64,000 nt of DNA from Crateriforma spongiae (GCF_012290005.1 NZ_JAAXMS010000002.1:806001-870000), one strand, 5' to 3'. Counted from the first letter of the stretch, positions 38,098 through 47,623 are shown. Notes: generated from the letters alone by a model not told the origin. Translations and numbers: made by a program.

Positions 38098-38736
38098 ATG
38101 AATATTTCGAACACCAATTCGTCGCTATCCCCTCATGCCTCCGCTGCAAATACGCGCACCGGCGGCCCCCCACCCAATGGCAAACAAGCGATGACCGAAG
38201 CTTTGCAATCGGTCGGTGTGGACCAGTCAACGGCGTCGGATGTATTGCAACAAATCGACGACGCCATCTCTGGGCTTCGAACCGATTCACCATCCGGTTC
38301 TGTGGATCACCAAACGGTCCAATCCGCAATCGAAGACGTCTTGGAATCCAACGGGATCGATTCAGCCAAGGTCGGGGAAGCGATGCGTGCCAACGGCCCC
38401 TCCGCTGCGTCGGGCTCCGGCCGAACATCAGGCGCAAGCCGGCCGAATCGACCGCCAGGACCGCCGCCGAGCGATGAAGACAGCGACACCCGTTCGTTAG
38501 AATCGGCGCTATTGGTCGCTGGTGTCGACGAATCATCCACCGATCAATTGATCAGTCAGATCTTGGAAACCATCGACGACCTGACTTCAGAAGCCTCCCA
38601 AGGCACATCCCCCGACCAAATTCGTTCGGCGATAACCAACGTTCTGCAGGATAACGGTGTTGATCTGGACGCCTTTCAACGGGCCGTCGCAGACGTTGTT
38701 GATCCCAGCGGGCTATTCATGGATCGTTTTGCTTAA
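38098..38736 (+). CDS. Hypothetical helical protein with an internal duplication
   Basis: A 212-residue soluble protein without signal peptide or membrane segment. Two similar halves are visible: residues about 28-95 (MTEALQSVGVDQSTASDVLQ ... IEDVLESNGIDSAKVGEAM) and about 128-200 (LESALLVAGVDESSTDQLIS ... ITNVLQDNGVDLDAFQRAV). Each half has a helix, a G-V-D turn, a second helix, and a V-L-x-x-N-G-[IV]-D segment reminiscent of degenerate EF-hand pairs. A Gly/Pro/Arg-rich linker joins them. The frame extends upstream to 37903 but ATG 38098 begins the ordered part. Not recognised as a named family; probably cytoplasmic. Confidence 0.65.
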   Translation: MNISNTNSSLSPHASAANTRTGGPPPNGKQAMTEALQSVGVDQSTASDVLQQIDDAISGLRTDSPSGSVDHQTVQSAIEDVLESNGIDSAKVGEAMRANGPSAASGSGRTSGASRPNRPPGPPPSDEDSDTRSLESALLVAGVDESSTDQLISQILETIDDLTSEASQGTSPDQIRSAITNVLQDNGVDLDAFQRAVADVVDPSGLFMDRFA

Positions 38737-38960
38737 CCGCTGGTCCGCGTTTGGCACCGGATCGGCTTGCGGGCGGACGCCGAAATTTGCGGCGTCCCCC
38801 CGGGACATCTTGCACGTCTGCCTTCGGGTCGACACCTACACCTGTGGATGTACAGGCACCGCCAACTATGAAACAATCACTGATTCACAGCTTTTGAAAG
38901 GTTTTCTCCCCGACACCCGTTTCGATCCGCTGACCGATTTCGCGACGGCGGCTTCAGCAT

Positions 38961-39521
38961 ATGAACCCGGACATCACGCGAATACTCTCGGCCATCGAAA
39001 GCGGCGATACCAAAGCCGCCGATGATCTTTTGCCGGTCGTCTATGACGAACTTCGGCGTCTGGCCGCCAGCCGAATGAATCAGGAGAAGCCCGGGCACAC
39101 GTTGCAACCCACGGCTTTGGTTCATGAAGCATTCCTGCGTTTGGTCGGTGGCAGCCGACCGCAACAATGGGACGGACGAGGACACTTTTTCGCCGCAGCC
39201 GCCGAAGCGATGCGACGAATCCTGATCGAAAACGCACGTCGGAAAAGTCGCGACAAGCGTGGTGGCGATTGGGTGCGTCAAGAAATGGACGACGCCCTGG
39301 TGGCGGTGACCCCGGACAATATTGACGACCTACTAAGTCTTGATGACGCACTGACCAAACTTGCCGACGAAGATCCCGAGTTGGCAAAGTTGGTGGAACT
39401 GCGTTACTTCACAGGACTGACCATCGAAGAAACAGCCGAAATCCTGGGCGTTTCTCCCCGGACCACCAAACGGAATTGGGCATACGCCCGAGCTTGGTTG
39501 CAGCGAGAGATGGATCAATAG
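38961..39521 (+). CDS. ECF sigma factor, TIGR02999 (planctomycete kinase-associated) type
   Basis: A 186-residue sigma factor. DLLPVVYDELRRLAASRMNQEKPGHTLQPTALVHEAFLRLV is the family-specific region 2, and FFAAAAEAMRRILIENARRKSRDKRGG is the characteristic linker. Region 4 reads LVELRYFTGLTIEETAEILGVSPRTTKRNWAYARAWLQREM. These factors are expanded in planctomycetes and acidobacteria and are usually encoded next to a Ser/Thr kinase that has a TPR or WD tail. Here the only kinase lies 1.9 kb away on the other strand, so the pairing is suggestive but not adjacent. It converges with the sulfatase-esterase fusion gene (15-base gap). Confidence 0.95.
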   Translation: MNPDITRILSAIESGDTKAADDLLPVVYDELRRLAASRMNQEKPGHTLQPTALVHEAFLRLVGGSRPQQWDGRGHFFAAAAEAMRRILIENARRKSRDKRGGDWVRQEMDDALVAVTPDNIDDLLSLDDALTKLADEDPELAKLVELRYFTGLTIEETAEILGVSPRTTKRNWAYARAWLQREMDQ

Positions 39522-39536
39522 CGCGCCCGAAGACGG

Positions 39537-41822
39537 CTATTGTCCGTTTTTCTGCCCGGCTTTTGCTTTCAGGTGCTTCTGAAAGAAACGATCCGCGTCG
39601 TTCAACATCGTGTCGAACCAACGCTGCTTGCCCACAAACGCATGCGGCGCTTCTGCGATGACAGTCAGCCCGGTATCAATCCCCAATTCATCCATGCGTT
39701 TGCGAAAGCCATCCGCGTGAGTGCTGGGATCGTCCAATGCCCCCGTCACAAACCAACACGGTGGGTCGCCGTCATTCAAATGAAACAACGGTGATGCCAA
39801 CTGGTAATTCGATTCGTTTTGGTCCAACGAACCGTCCAAAAACTGTCGCCAGATTTCCCCCCGGCTGGCGCTGGCGGACACGGTGCGGGTCCGCTCCGAT
39901 AACAGGTCCGTTTGGGCACCCATGGGTACCGCGGCCTGGATCGCGCTGCTGAACTGGGGATTTCCACCGCTTCCTTCCAACCTTTGCACGCCCGCGGAAG
40001 TCGCCAGCAGCGCGGTCAGATGGCCGCCAGCCGAAAGTCCCATCGCGCCGATGTGATCAGGATCAATCCCATACTCTTTGGCATGGGCACGCAAGTAACG
40101 CACCGCCGCTTTGCAATCGTGAATGGCTGCGGGAAAGGACGCTTCGCCACTAAGTCGATAGGAAATCGTTGCTGTCACGTATCCACGCAAAGCAAGTGAT
40201 TGCGCCATCGCCCGATGACTTGATCGATTTCCTTTGTACCAACCGCCCCCGTGAATGCAGACGACCGCGGGCAATGTCCCCCATGAAGAACTTGGGCGAT
40301 AGATATCCATCGCCAACTGTCGATCATCGTACTGCGCATACACCACGTCCGTCTTTGCATTCAATCGATCCAACTGATCCGCCGTGACCCGTGTCCGGCC
40401 ATTCGCTTGTTTGGGAACAACGACGCCCGCCGGCCGCGCATCCCGTCGCATTTCTTCTTGAAACAGAACCGCCATTCCCCGCAACTTTCGCAAGATCTCT
40501 CCGTTGCGCACCGGCTTCGTTTCGCCCGGATCTTTCGCCAAGTCGTACAAGGTCAAACTTGGATTCAGCACAAGCTTCCAATTTCGCCACCTCACCGCAG
40601 CCAGGGCGCCTTGGCTGCCATGATAGAAAAATGCGTCAAAGTATTCGTTGCGATTGATCATTGACGCCCATTCCCCAGGGGGTTCGAAGCGACGCCGCAA
40701 TGGAACCGTCGCGTTCAAGGACATCTTCAACCCCGGGGGCGGTACCAATATGGTTTCTCCGGTCAGCAATGGCGTCAAATCGCGTCCATCAATGACTCGA
40801 TCCGTTGGAACCGGCACTCCGGCAAAGGTCGCCAGCGTCGGATACCAATCCATCGCTCGCGTCACGGCACCGGACACCAATGACTTGGTAATCCCGACAC
40901 CCGGCCCCCAAGCGATCGCGGGAACTCGAATCCCACCTTCATAAGTGGACAACTTCCGGCCTTGCATTTTCTGGTCGGGCGTGCGACCGGGGCCTCGCCC
41001 ATTGTCCGACGCGTAGACGATCAACGTGTTGTCGTCGATGTCCAGATTCTCGAGTTCATCGACAATCCGTCCGACATGAAAATCCATCTCCTGAATCGCA
41101 TCTCCATAATCGCCCCAGTGCGAGGTGCCCTTGAACTCCGGACCCACTCCCAACGGGTTGTGCAACATCGTGTGGGCTAGGTAGACAAAGAACGGCCCGT
41201 CACGATGATCCCTGATGAACTTGATCGTCTCGTCGGTATAAAGCCGCGTTAGCTCCGACGGATCCGCCGGTCGTTTGACGACTTGATCTCCCCGCATCAA
41301 AGGCACACCGCCCTGATCGTCGAAATAGACGACCTCCACCGGGTCCAGGTTATGCAACAAGCCGTAATAGTGATCGAAGCCTTGTTGAAGCGGCAAGAAT
41401 GGCGGATGAAAACCCAAGTGCCATTTGCCGACGCATGCCGTGGCATACCCCGCCGATTTTAATAATTCTGCCAGAGTCAATTCATCGGGGTGAATCCCGG
41501 TATTCGAATCGGCGCGATGAACCCAGATGTGGTTCCCAACGCGTCGCGGATAACATCCCGTTAACAACCCCGCTCTTGATGGACTGCAGATCGGTGCCGC
41601 GGCATAGTAGTCCGTCAACCGCACACCTTGTTCCGCCAAGGCGTCGATTCGAGGTGTCTGGACCTCTGTTGCGCCATAGCAACCAAGATCGTAATAACCC
41701 TGGTCATCGACAAAGATGAGTACGATGTTCGGATTTTCGGCACCCACACAATTGCGTGGGGCATTCACCGATCCAAGCAAAGCCACCAAAACCGCGAACG
41801 GAACGAACGAGCGATGGTCCAC
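39537..41822 (-). CDS. Sulfatase-esterase fusion protein
   Basis: A 761-residue exported two-domain enzyme. Residues 1-30 are a signal (FAVLVALLGSVNA); about 30-465 form a complete S1 sulfatase: NPNIVLIFVDDQGYYDLGCYG, ICSPSRAGLLTG with formylglycine Cys79, CVGKWHLGFH, and TLIVYASDNGRGPG. Residues about 490-755 are an alpha/beta-hydrolase of the BD-FAE/HSL type: VCIHGGGWYKGN oxyanion loop, MGLSAGGHL (Ser597), GALDDPSTH (Asp697/698) and EAPHAFVG (His727), so both active sites look intact. Start GTG 41822 has AGAGG 6 bases upstream. The protein could remove sulfate and acyl groups from one sugar unit. It is divergent from the next sulfatase. Confidence 0.93.
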   Translation of the reverse strand: MDHRSFVPFAVLVALLGSVNAPRNCVGAENPNIVLIFVDDQGYYDLGCYGATEVQTPRIDALAEQGVRLTDYYAAAPICSPSRAGLLTGCYPRRVGNHIWVHRADSNTGIHPDELTLAELLKSAGYATACVGKWHLGFHPPFLPLQQGFDHYYGLLHNLDPVEVVYFDDQGGVPLMRGDQVVKRPADPSELTRLYTDETIKFIRDHRDGPFFVYLAHTMLHNPLGVGPEFKGTSHWGDYGDAIQEMDFHVGRIVDELENLDIDDNTLIVYASDNGRGPGRTPDQKMQGRKLSTYEGGIRVPAIAWGPGVGITKSLVSGAVTRAMDWYPTLATFAGVPVPTDRVIDGRDLTPLLTGETILVPPPGLKMSLNATVPLRRRFEPPGEWASMINRNEYFDAFFYHGSQGALAAVRWRNWKLVLNPSLTLYDLAKDPGETKPVRNGEILRKLRGMAVLFQEEMRRDARPAGVVVPKQANGRTRVTADQLDRLNAKTDVVYAQYDDRQLAMDIYRPSSSWGTLPAVVCIHGGGWYKGNRSSHRAMAQSLALRGYVTATISYRLSGEASFPAAIHDCKAAVRYLRAHAKEYGIDPDHIGAMGLSAGGHLTALLATSAGVQRLEGSGGNPQFSSAIQAAVPMGAQTDLLSERTRTVSASASRGEIWRQFLDGSLDQNESNYQLASPLFHLNDGDPPCWFVTGALDDPSTHADGFRKRMDELGIDTGLTVIAEAPHAFVGKQRWFDTMLNDADRFFQKHLKAKAGQKNGQ

Positions 41823-41987
41823 GTTTGACCTCTAGGTACGGCGAATCGAAAACGATGTGGGGACAATTCTAGCAGCGTTGATTCGGCCACGGGCCACAAT
41901 CGACAACACCCCGAACTCCGCGATCGATATGCTAGGGATCGACATGTCCGGTTGCCGCCCCAACACCCCACCCCAAGAGTGTTTGCA

Positions 41988-43487
41988 ATGCTTTTTCACC
42001 GTCACTGGTTGCTGGTCTCGTTCTGTATCTGCATCACGATCGGGGGTGCCGAAACCGCCGGTGCCGATTCCCTGACCGGCAGTCGGCCGAACATCTTGCT
42101 GGTGATGACCGACGACCAGGGCATGGGCGACCTGTCTTGCATGGGGAACCCGGTGTTGCGGACGCCGAACTTGGACAAGTTTCATTCGATGTCGATGCGG
42201 TTCACCGACTTTCATGTCAGCCCGACCTGTGCCCCCACCCGCAGCGCGATTTTCAGCGGACGTCACGAGTTTCGAAACGGCGTGACCCACACCATCAAGG
42301 AACGGGAACGAATGGCCCTGTCCACCACCACGTTTCCACAGCTATTGCGGCAAGCCGGATATGCCACCGGAATCTTTGGAAAGTGGCACCTTGGCGACGA
42401 AGACGAATACCAGCCTTATCAACGCGGATTCAGCGAAGTCTTCATCCACGGCGCCGGCGGAATCGGCCAATCGTTCCAAGGTAGCTGCGCCGATTTCCCG
42501 CCGAACCGCAAAGCAGACCAACGCTATTTCGACAACGTGATTCTGCACAACGACACCATCGTTCAGACCCAAGGATTCTGCACCGATGTGTTCTTTCAAG
42601 CGGCACTCGGATGGATCCGCGATCAACAACAATCCGGTACACCCTTCTTTGCCTACGTGTCGACCAATGCACCACACGGCCCCATGATCGCACCCGAACG
42701 TTATAAGAAGCGATTTGCCGACATGGGTTGGGACGGGAATACCCAAGGTCGCTACGGGATGATCGAGAACATCGATGACAATTTTGGTCGGCTGATGCAA
42801 AAGTTAGACGAATGGGAATTGTGGGAAAACACGCTGGTGATTTTCATGACCGACAACGGGCAGGCGGGACGCAGCGGCAAACGGAACGGCAAACCCACCC
42901 CGCTGTTTACCGCCGGTTTTAAAACTGGCAAAGGATCACCCTACGAAGGCGGTACCCATGTCCCGGCGTTCTGGCGATGGAAAGGCAAGCTACCCGAAAA
43001 TGCCGATGTCGATGCGTTGACGGCTCACATTGATCTGTACAAGACGTTCTGCGATCTCGCGGGCGTAAAGATTCCGGCGGATGCCCAAGCCATTGATGGA
43101 CGAAGCCTGCTGCCGTTGCTGGAAAATCCTCAATCTGAATGGGCCGATCGCGAATTGTTCGTGCACGTCGGACGCTGGAAAAAAGGCGCCGATCCGAACG
43201 ACAGTCGCTATGACAAATGCGCCGTGCGGACCGCACGTTGGCGTCTGGTCAACAACAACGAACTGTTTGACATTCGTTCCGACCCCAAAGAATCCACCGA
43301 CGTCGCCGACGCCCATCCGGACGTCGTTCAACGATTGCGGACCCTCTACGATCAATGGTGGAACGAGACGCGACCGCTGATGGTCAATGAAGATGCCCCC
43401 TATTGCCCCGTCCAACCACAAGCCGTCCGTTACGAAAAGCAATTGGCGGAATCCGGCATTCCAGATTGGCAGGCACCTTCGCTGTGA
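41988..43487 (+). CDS. Sulfatase (S1 family)
   Basis: A 499-residue exported sulfatase with signal LLVSFCICITIGGAETAGA. Motifs: RPNILLVMTDDQGMGDLSCMG, TCAPTRSAIFSG with Cys81 (Thr in place of the usual Ser of CxPSR), IFGKWHLGDE, and TLVIFMTDNGQAGRSG. The segment GSPYEGGTHVPAFWRWKGKL and the terminal ELFDIRSDPKESTDV are typical of arylsulfatase-A-like enzymes. The start at 41988 gives a proper signal peptide; the frame is open 12 codons further upstream. It is divergent from the sulfatase-esterase fusion with a 165-base shared promoter region, and converges with the Gfo/Idh/MocA gene. Confidence 0.92.
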   Translation: MLFHRHWLLVSFCICITIGGAETAGADSLTGSRPNILLVMTDDQGMGDLSCMGNPVLRTPNLDKFHSMSMRFTDFHVSPTCAPTRSAIFSGRHEFRNGVTHTIKERERMALSTTTFPQLLRQAGYATGIFGKWHLGDEDEYQPYQRGFSEVFIHGAGGIGQSFQGSCADFPPNRKADQRYFDNVILHNDTIVQTQGFCTDVFFQAALGWIRDQQQSGTPFFAYVSTNAPHGPMIAPERYKKRFADMGWDGNTQGRYGMIENIDDNFGRLMQKLDEWELWENTLVIFMTDNGQAGRSGKRNGKPTPLFTAGFKTGKGSPYEGGTHVPAFWRWKGKLPENADVDALTAHIDLYKTFCDLAGVKIPADAQAIDGRSLLPLLENPQSEWADRELFVHVGRWKKGADPNDSRYDKCAVRTARWRLVNNNELFDIRSDPKESTDVADAHPDVVQRLRTLYDQWWNETRPLMVNEDAPYCPVQPQAVRYEKQLAESGIPDWQAPSL

Positions 43488-43532
43488 CGGGAATCGCTGC
43501 CCGTTGACGGTGTCAACGGCTGCCGGATTCCA

Positions 43533-44885
43533 TCATACAAACCGATACGTTCCCGGCATGGGAACGGGCGGAACGGGGTGGTCGCCCAACTGGTATTGTT
43601 CGGGCCCCAATTTGACCTCGGACTTCATCGCTTCGTCCCACTCGATTCCTTGGCCGCTGTACACCGCTTCGCGACCGATGATTCCGGTCATCGTGGCTTC
43701 GGCAATCGTCTGAGCTTCGTTGATCGGATGGCCCTGGCGGATGCTGTTGATCAAGTCCTCGTGTTCCCGTTTGTAGGCGCTCGGTTCTTTCTGCCGTCGA
43801 CTCCAGGCTTCTCCAGATTTCGGCTGAATATAGTCTTTGCAGTTGCTCATGCCGTGAGTGCCAACGATTTCTTCGCTGACCATATTTTTGCAACGATTGA
43901 TCTGACGGCACTGGCTGAATACGGACACGCCGCCGGGGTATTCGTACTCCACTGCAAAGTGATCATAGATGTGCCCATAACGTGGATCTGTTCGCACCTG
44001 ACGGCCCCCCAAACCGCTGACCACACGCAACGGGTGTGACCCGATCACCCAATTCATAATGTCCAGATTGTGAACGTGCTGTTCAACGATATGGTCGCCT
44101 GAAAGCCAAGTGAAATAGTTCCAATTGCGAAGCTGCCATTCCATGTCGCTCCACTCTTGTTTCCGATTAACCACCCAGATCTGCCCTCCGTTCCAATAGC
44201 ATTTCCCATAGACCAAGTCGCCGATAGCGCCGCCGTGTATTCGCTCGATGGTTTCACGATAGCCACGGTCATGGCGTCGCTGCGTTCCGGCGGCAATGCC
44301 CAAACCCTTCTGCCGGGCGAGCTTTCCGGCTTCCATCACCATGCGAACACCAGGGACGTCGACGGCCACGGGCTTTTCCATAAAAACGTGCTTACCGGCA
44401 TTGATGGCCGCTTGTAAATGCAGCGGCCGAAAATGGGGCGGCGTTGCCAAAATGACGTAGTTCACATCGGCCATCGAAAGAAGCTGCTTGTAAGCATCGA
44501 AACCGGAGAAACAGACTTCCGGTCCCAAATCAAACCCCAACTTGCCCATCTGTTTTCGACAGCTTTCCAGACGGTCTTCGAATACATCGGCAAGTGCCAC
44601 CACGCGCATTCGACTTTGGCTGACCTTTGTGTCTTGGGCCACCGTTTCGGTGTGATATCCCGATTGCGGGTAGACGGTCAAACGTTCAGCACCCAGGGCA
44701 TCAATCACGGCACCAGTTCCCCGGCCACCGCAACCGATCAAACCGATTCGGATCTCCTGATCATCACTGCCAGCCGCATGCACACGGGGCGCCGAAGCGA
44801 CAGATGCGGCAGCCATCGCGGCCGACCCTGCTTTGAAGAACTGACGACGACTTGCAGATTCAGATGTATTGGATGAGAAGTTCAT
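43533..44885 (-). CDS. Tat-exported Gfo/Idh/MocA family oxidoreductase
   Basis: A 450-residue protein with twin-arginine signal SASRRQFFKAGSAAMAAASVASAPRVHA. The NAD(P)-binding Rossmann domain starts IRIGLIGCGGRGTGAV; the family EKP motif is present in HVFMEKPVAVDVPG; the alpha/beta domain has WNYFTWLSGDHIVEQHVHNLDIMNWV. Members oxidise or epimerise sugars and inositols; the related GH109 glycosidases use the same fold with tightly bound NAD. Tat export means the cofactor is probably loaded before export, which would fit a GH109-like hydrolytic mechanism. It is third in a same-strand row after the enolase-superfamily and pectate-lyase-3 genes. Substrate unknown. Confidence 0.9.
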   Translation of the reverse strand: MNFSSNTSESASRRQFFKAGSAAMAAASVASAPRVHAAGSDDQEIRIGLIGCGGRGTGAVIDALGAERLTVYPQSGYHTETVAQDTKVSQSRMRVVALADVFEDRLESCRKQMGKLGFDLGPEVCFSGFDAYKQLLSMADVNYVILATPPHFRPLHLQAAINAGKHVFMEKPVAVDVPGVRMVMEAGKLARQKGLGIAAGTQRRHDRGYRETIERIHGGAIGDLVYGKCYWNGGQIWVVNRKQEWSDMEWQLRNWNYFTWLSGDHIVEQHVHNLDIMNWVIGSHPLRVVSGLGGRQVRTDPRYGHIYDHFAVEYEYPGGVSVFSQCRQINRCKNMVSEEIVGTHGMSNCKDYIQPKSGEAWSRRQKEPSAYKREHEDLINSIRQGHPINEAQTIAEATMTGIIGREAVYSGQGIEWDEAMKSEVKLGPEQYQLGDHPVPPVPMPGTYRFV

Positions 44886-45122
44886 GCCTTTGCCTTTGGA
44901 TGAATGACGGATTTTCGACCGGATGCCAGGACCGAGTCACCCCAGATCGACATACCAGCCTAATGCGGACGCGGAAGCATCGACTTGACATCGGCCAACA
45001 TCGCCGCACAGCGGGGCAATATGCCGCAATCCGAGTGACTGCCTCCGATCAATCCACCGGAGCGGTGTTGGTCGTCGCTGGAACTTGACAACTCACGCGG
45101 CAGCCCATCCCTGCAGCCAGCC

Positions 45123-47348
45123 TCAGGGATCACCGCGGCGGATCAAGACCGGTCGATCGGCGGGACGTAATTCCAGGTCTGGCTTTTCGCCGGCGATCAC
45201 CTGAACCATCGACCAGGTCCTGGGGTCCGAGCCTTCGCCGGCAAAATGATCCGCCGAACCCGCCCCCTGGAGTCGTGGTGAATCCACCAAGTTGGTCAGC
45301 AAATAGCTGGAGCAATCTTCGATTTCAAAGAGCGCACGACCCGGCCACGCCGATGCGTTGCCTCCATAGCCGAAAATGCGGATCTTGTCGCTGTCGACCA
45401 TCCTGATGATTGGGGTTTGGTATTCGCCTTTGACGCCAAACACACTGACATCGCTTGCCCCACGAATCTCCATGTTTGCATCGCTGCGGGCATGTTCCGG
45501 ATTGCATTGATAGAACCGCAATGGCTGACGGGTGCCTTCGACCAATACGTGGCGGTATTCCCTTCCATGAAGCCCCCAGGATTCTTGGTGAAAATTGTAA
45601 AATTTGCCGCCACCGTTGCCGGTGATTCGCACCAATGGGAAGTCATACTGGGGTGATTCTTTCAAGCGTTTTGCTTTCCACGCCGCCGGCATGTCAACGT
45701 TGACGCTGCGATAGACGGATGCCCCGCCGCATCGCCAGTTCAGACAATAGGCACCGGGTGCGTCCAGCGTCGTCTGTAAACCAAGAAACGCCAACGTCGT
45801 GTTTGCCTGCGCATCGTCGGCCGTTTGGATCAATGGCATTGGGTCCGCCGGGTTTACAAACGCACTCCCCTTGCCGCCCAGCGGTTCGATCCAGGTATAG
45901 CAACGCCCTACACCGATCAGTGCAGAGTCGGATCGCAAACGAATCGGGCGTGAAATCTTATAAACCCCTTTCGGCAGAAAAACGATTCCGTTTTCATCAA
46001 CGGCGCGTTGAATGGCCTCCGTATCGTCGTGCTGACCATCGCCCTGAGCCTCATACGGTGGTTCAGCCACATTGACCGCTCCGGGGGATTGCCACGACGG
46101 AAAAGATGATCGCCAAAGGTGGCGTGTCACCAGATTCTCCGGCGGACCATTCACCGAATCGACAAGTGCATGAATCGCCGACAACGAACGGTTGCCATTC
46201 ACAAAAATGGGCGTCTCGTATCGAAAGCCCGGCATCGGCGTCCAAGATCCCAGCGGCGGGGCCGGTAGTGCGGCAGCCAATTCCTGCACACGCATCCAGC
46301 CTTCTTGATCGGCTTTGAACAACGTCTGTTGGCCACTCTGCACCACAGCCGATGCACCACGCACATACACGTCATGCATCGTCACCGCCGCTTGTGCATC
46401 GATCACCACATTCTGGCCGGGCTTCTTGAAGTCGATCATGGAATCGACCATCGACAGTTGGCCATGGTGTGGTGTTTTTTGGCGTGTGACGATCACGGGA
46501 CCATGGCCGTTGGTTTCGATCCGGCACCCGACCACCGTCAAAGCCTGACGCGAGGCATTGACAATTGCGGTCTGTTCTTGATCGATCAGGGTGATCCCGG
46601 CCAAGGTGGGCGCGGGCTGTGTCTCGGAGTAGTCAATTCCGACTTTTCCTCCGATCACGGTGATTCCGAAGTGGGATCCTCCCGACCCCGCGCCGCCTTC
46701 CAATCCGATCAATCCGCCTCGGGCATCGATGGTACAGTCTTGGATACTGGAACCCTGTGCGGCGCGATGGCGAATGGCGACGGCCCCCGGATTCCCACGA
46801 CCGACACTGACATCGATTCCGATCATCATTTGGTTCATGTTGATATTCGGCTGCAACTCGGTGGTCGGTTGCTCTCGACCGCTTCCGAATGCCCAAAACC
46901 GAACCACGTGCTTGGGACGCGCTGGGTCGTCATATCCAGGGCTATGATCGGCAAGTCGGATCAGTGGACGTTCCGTTGTTGACCGATCGCCGACCAAAAT
47001 GCATGGCAAGTCGCGTGTATTGCGAAGCTTGCCGATGTCGGGATCCCAACGCCCGTGCAGGCACCGCAGTGTGTCGCTGACGACGTAGGTGCCCTTTGGA
47101 AAGTAGGTCACCATTTGTGCGTCACGTGCGAACAAAATCGCGCGCTGAATCGCTTCGGTGCTGTCGCTTTCGCCCGTCGGATCGGCACCAAATGGGGGCG
47201 AGGTTACGTCAATCATCCCCAGCGACGAAAGAGCCTGACTGGCGAACACTTGATCGGGATCTTCCGCCGCTGCGGCCCGCACCAAAACACCGAGGAGTAG
47301 CAGGAAGACGGAGAGTCTCAAGATGGGGCAGGCCATATCAATTCTCAT
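45123..47348 (-). CDS. Exported double pectate-lyase-3 (GH55-like) beta-helix protein
   Basis: A 741-residue protein with signal peptide PILRLSVFLLLLGVLVRAAAA. Two copies of the pectate_lyase_3 entry motif are visible: FGADPTGESDSTEAIQRAILFARDAQMVTYFPKGTYVVS near residues 53-91 and AQGDGQHDDTEAIQRAVDENGIVFLPKGVYKISRPIRL near 437-475. Each begins a right-handed beta-helix, so the molecule is a tandem beta-helix like GH55 exo-beta-1,3-glucanases. Catalytic residues cannot be assigned from motifs here. ATG 47336 is an alternative start. It lies between the enolase-superfamily gene and the Gfo/Idh/MocA gene on the same strand. Laminarin is one possibility, but a sulfated-polymer role is as likely by context. 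Confidence 0.78.
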   Translation of the reverse strand: MRIDMACPILRLSVFLLLLGVLVRAAAAEDPDQVFASQALSSLGMIDVTSPPFGADPTGESDSTEAIQRAILFARDAQMVTYFPKGTYVVSDTLRCLHGRWDPDIGKLRNTRDLPCILVGDRSTTERPLIRLADHSPGYDDPARPKHVVRFWAFGSGREQPTTELQPNINMNQMMIGIDVSVGRGNPGAVAIRHRAAQGSSIQDCTIDARGGLIGLEGGAGSGGSHFGITVIGGKVGIDYSETQPAPTLAGITLIDQEQTAIVNASRQALTVVGCRIETNGHGPVIVTRQKTPHHGQLSMVDSMIDFKKPGQNVVIDAQAAVTMHDVYVRGASAVVQSGQQTLFKADQEGWMRVQELAAALPAPPLGSWTPMPGFRYETPIFVNGNRSLSAIHALVDSVNGPPENLVTRHLWRSSFPSWQSPGAVNVAEPPYEAQGDGQHDDTEAIQRAVDENGIVFLPKGVYKISRPIRLRSDSALIGVGRCYTWIEPLGGKGSAFVNPADPMPLIQTADDAQANTTLAFLGLQTTLDAPGAYCLNWRCGGASVYRSVNVDMPAAWKAKRLKESPQYDFPLVRITGNGGGKFYNFHQESWGLHGREYRHVLVEGTRQPLRFYQCNPEHARSDANMEIRGASDVSVFGVKGEYQTPIIRMVDSDKIRIFGYGGNASAWPGRALFEIEDCSSYLLTNLVDSPRLQGAGSADHFAGEGSDPRTWSMVQVIAGEKPDLELRPADRPVLIRRGDP

Positions 47349-47623
47349 GCGAATTTGCGGGCAACGCCACAGTGGACGTTACAAGGAGGTTTGCGGTGCA
47401 GTGTAACGACGAAGACGCGTGCACAACGCCACGAAAACTTGATGCGGGACGCCGTGAAGCCGACGAGACAGCGTCTGCGGCACTTCACCACAGCAAGCAT
47501 GGTGGGGTAACCACCTTTCACCTATTTCCGCATTCACCGGAAAGTGAATTGATCGAATTGGCCGCACGGCCAGAACAGCCAATCAAAAACATGCCGGCAA
47601 TGTTTCAGCAGCCGACCACAACG

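Noticed and set aside
38775-38797. Intrinsic terminator (8 bp stem GGACGCCG/CGGCGTCC) after the duplicated helical protein gene
   Set aside because: No T run follows on either strand; the hairpin may only be structural.
43533-44885. Cytoplasmic inositol dehydrogenase
   Set aside because: The twin-arginine signal argues against a cytoplasmic catabolic role, and no inositol genes are nearby.
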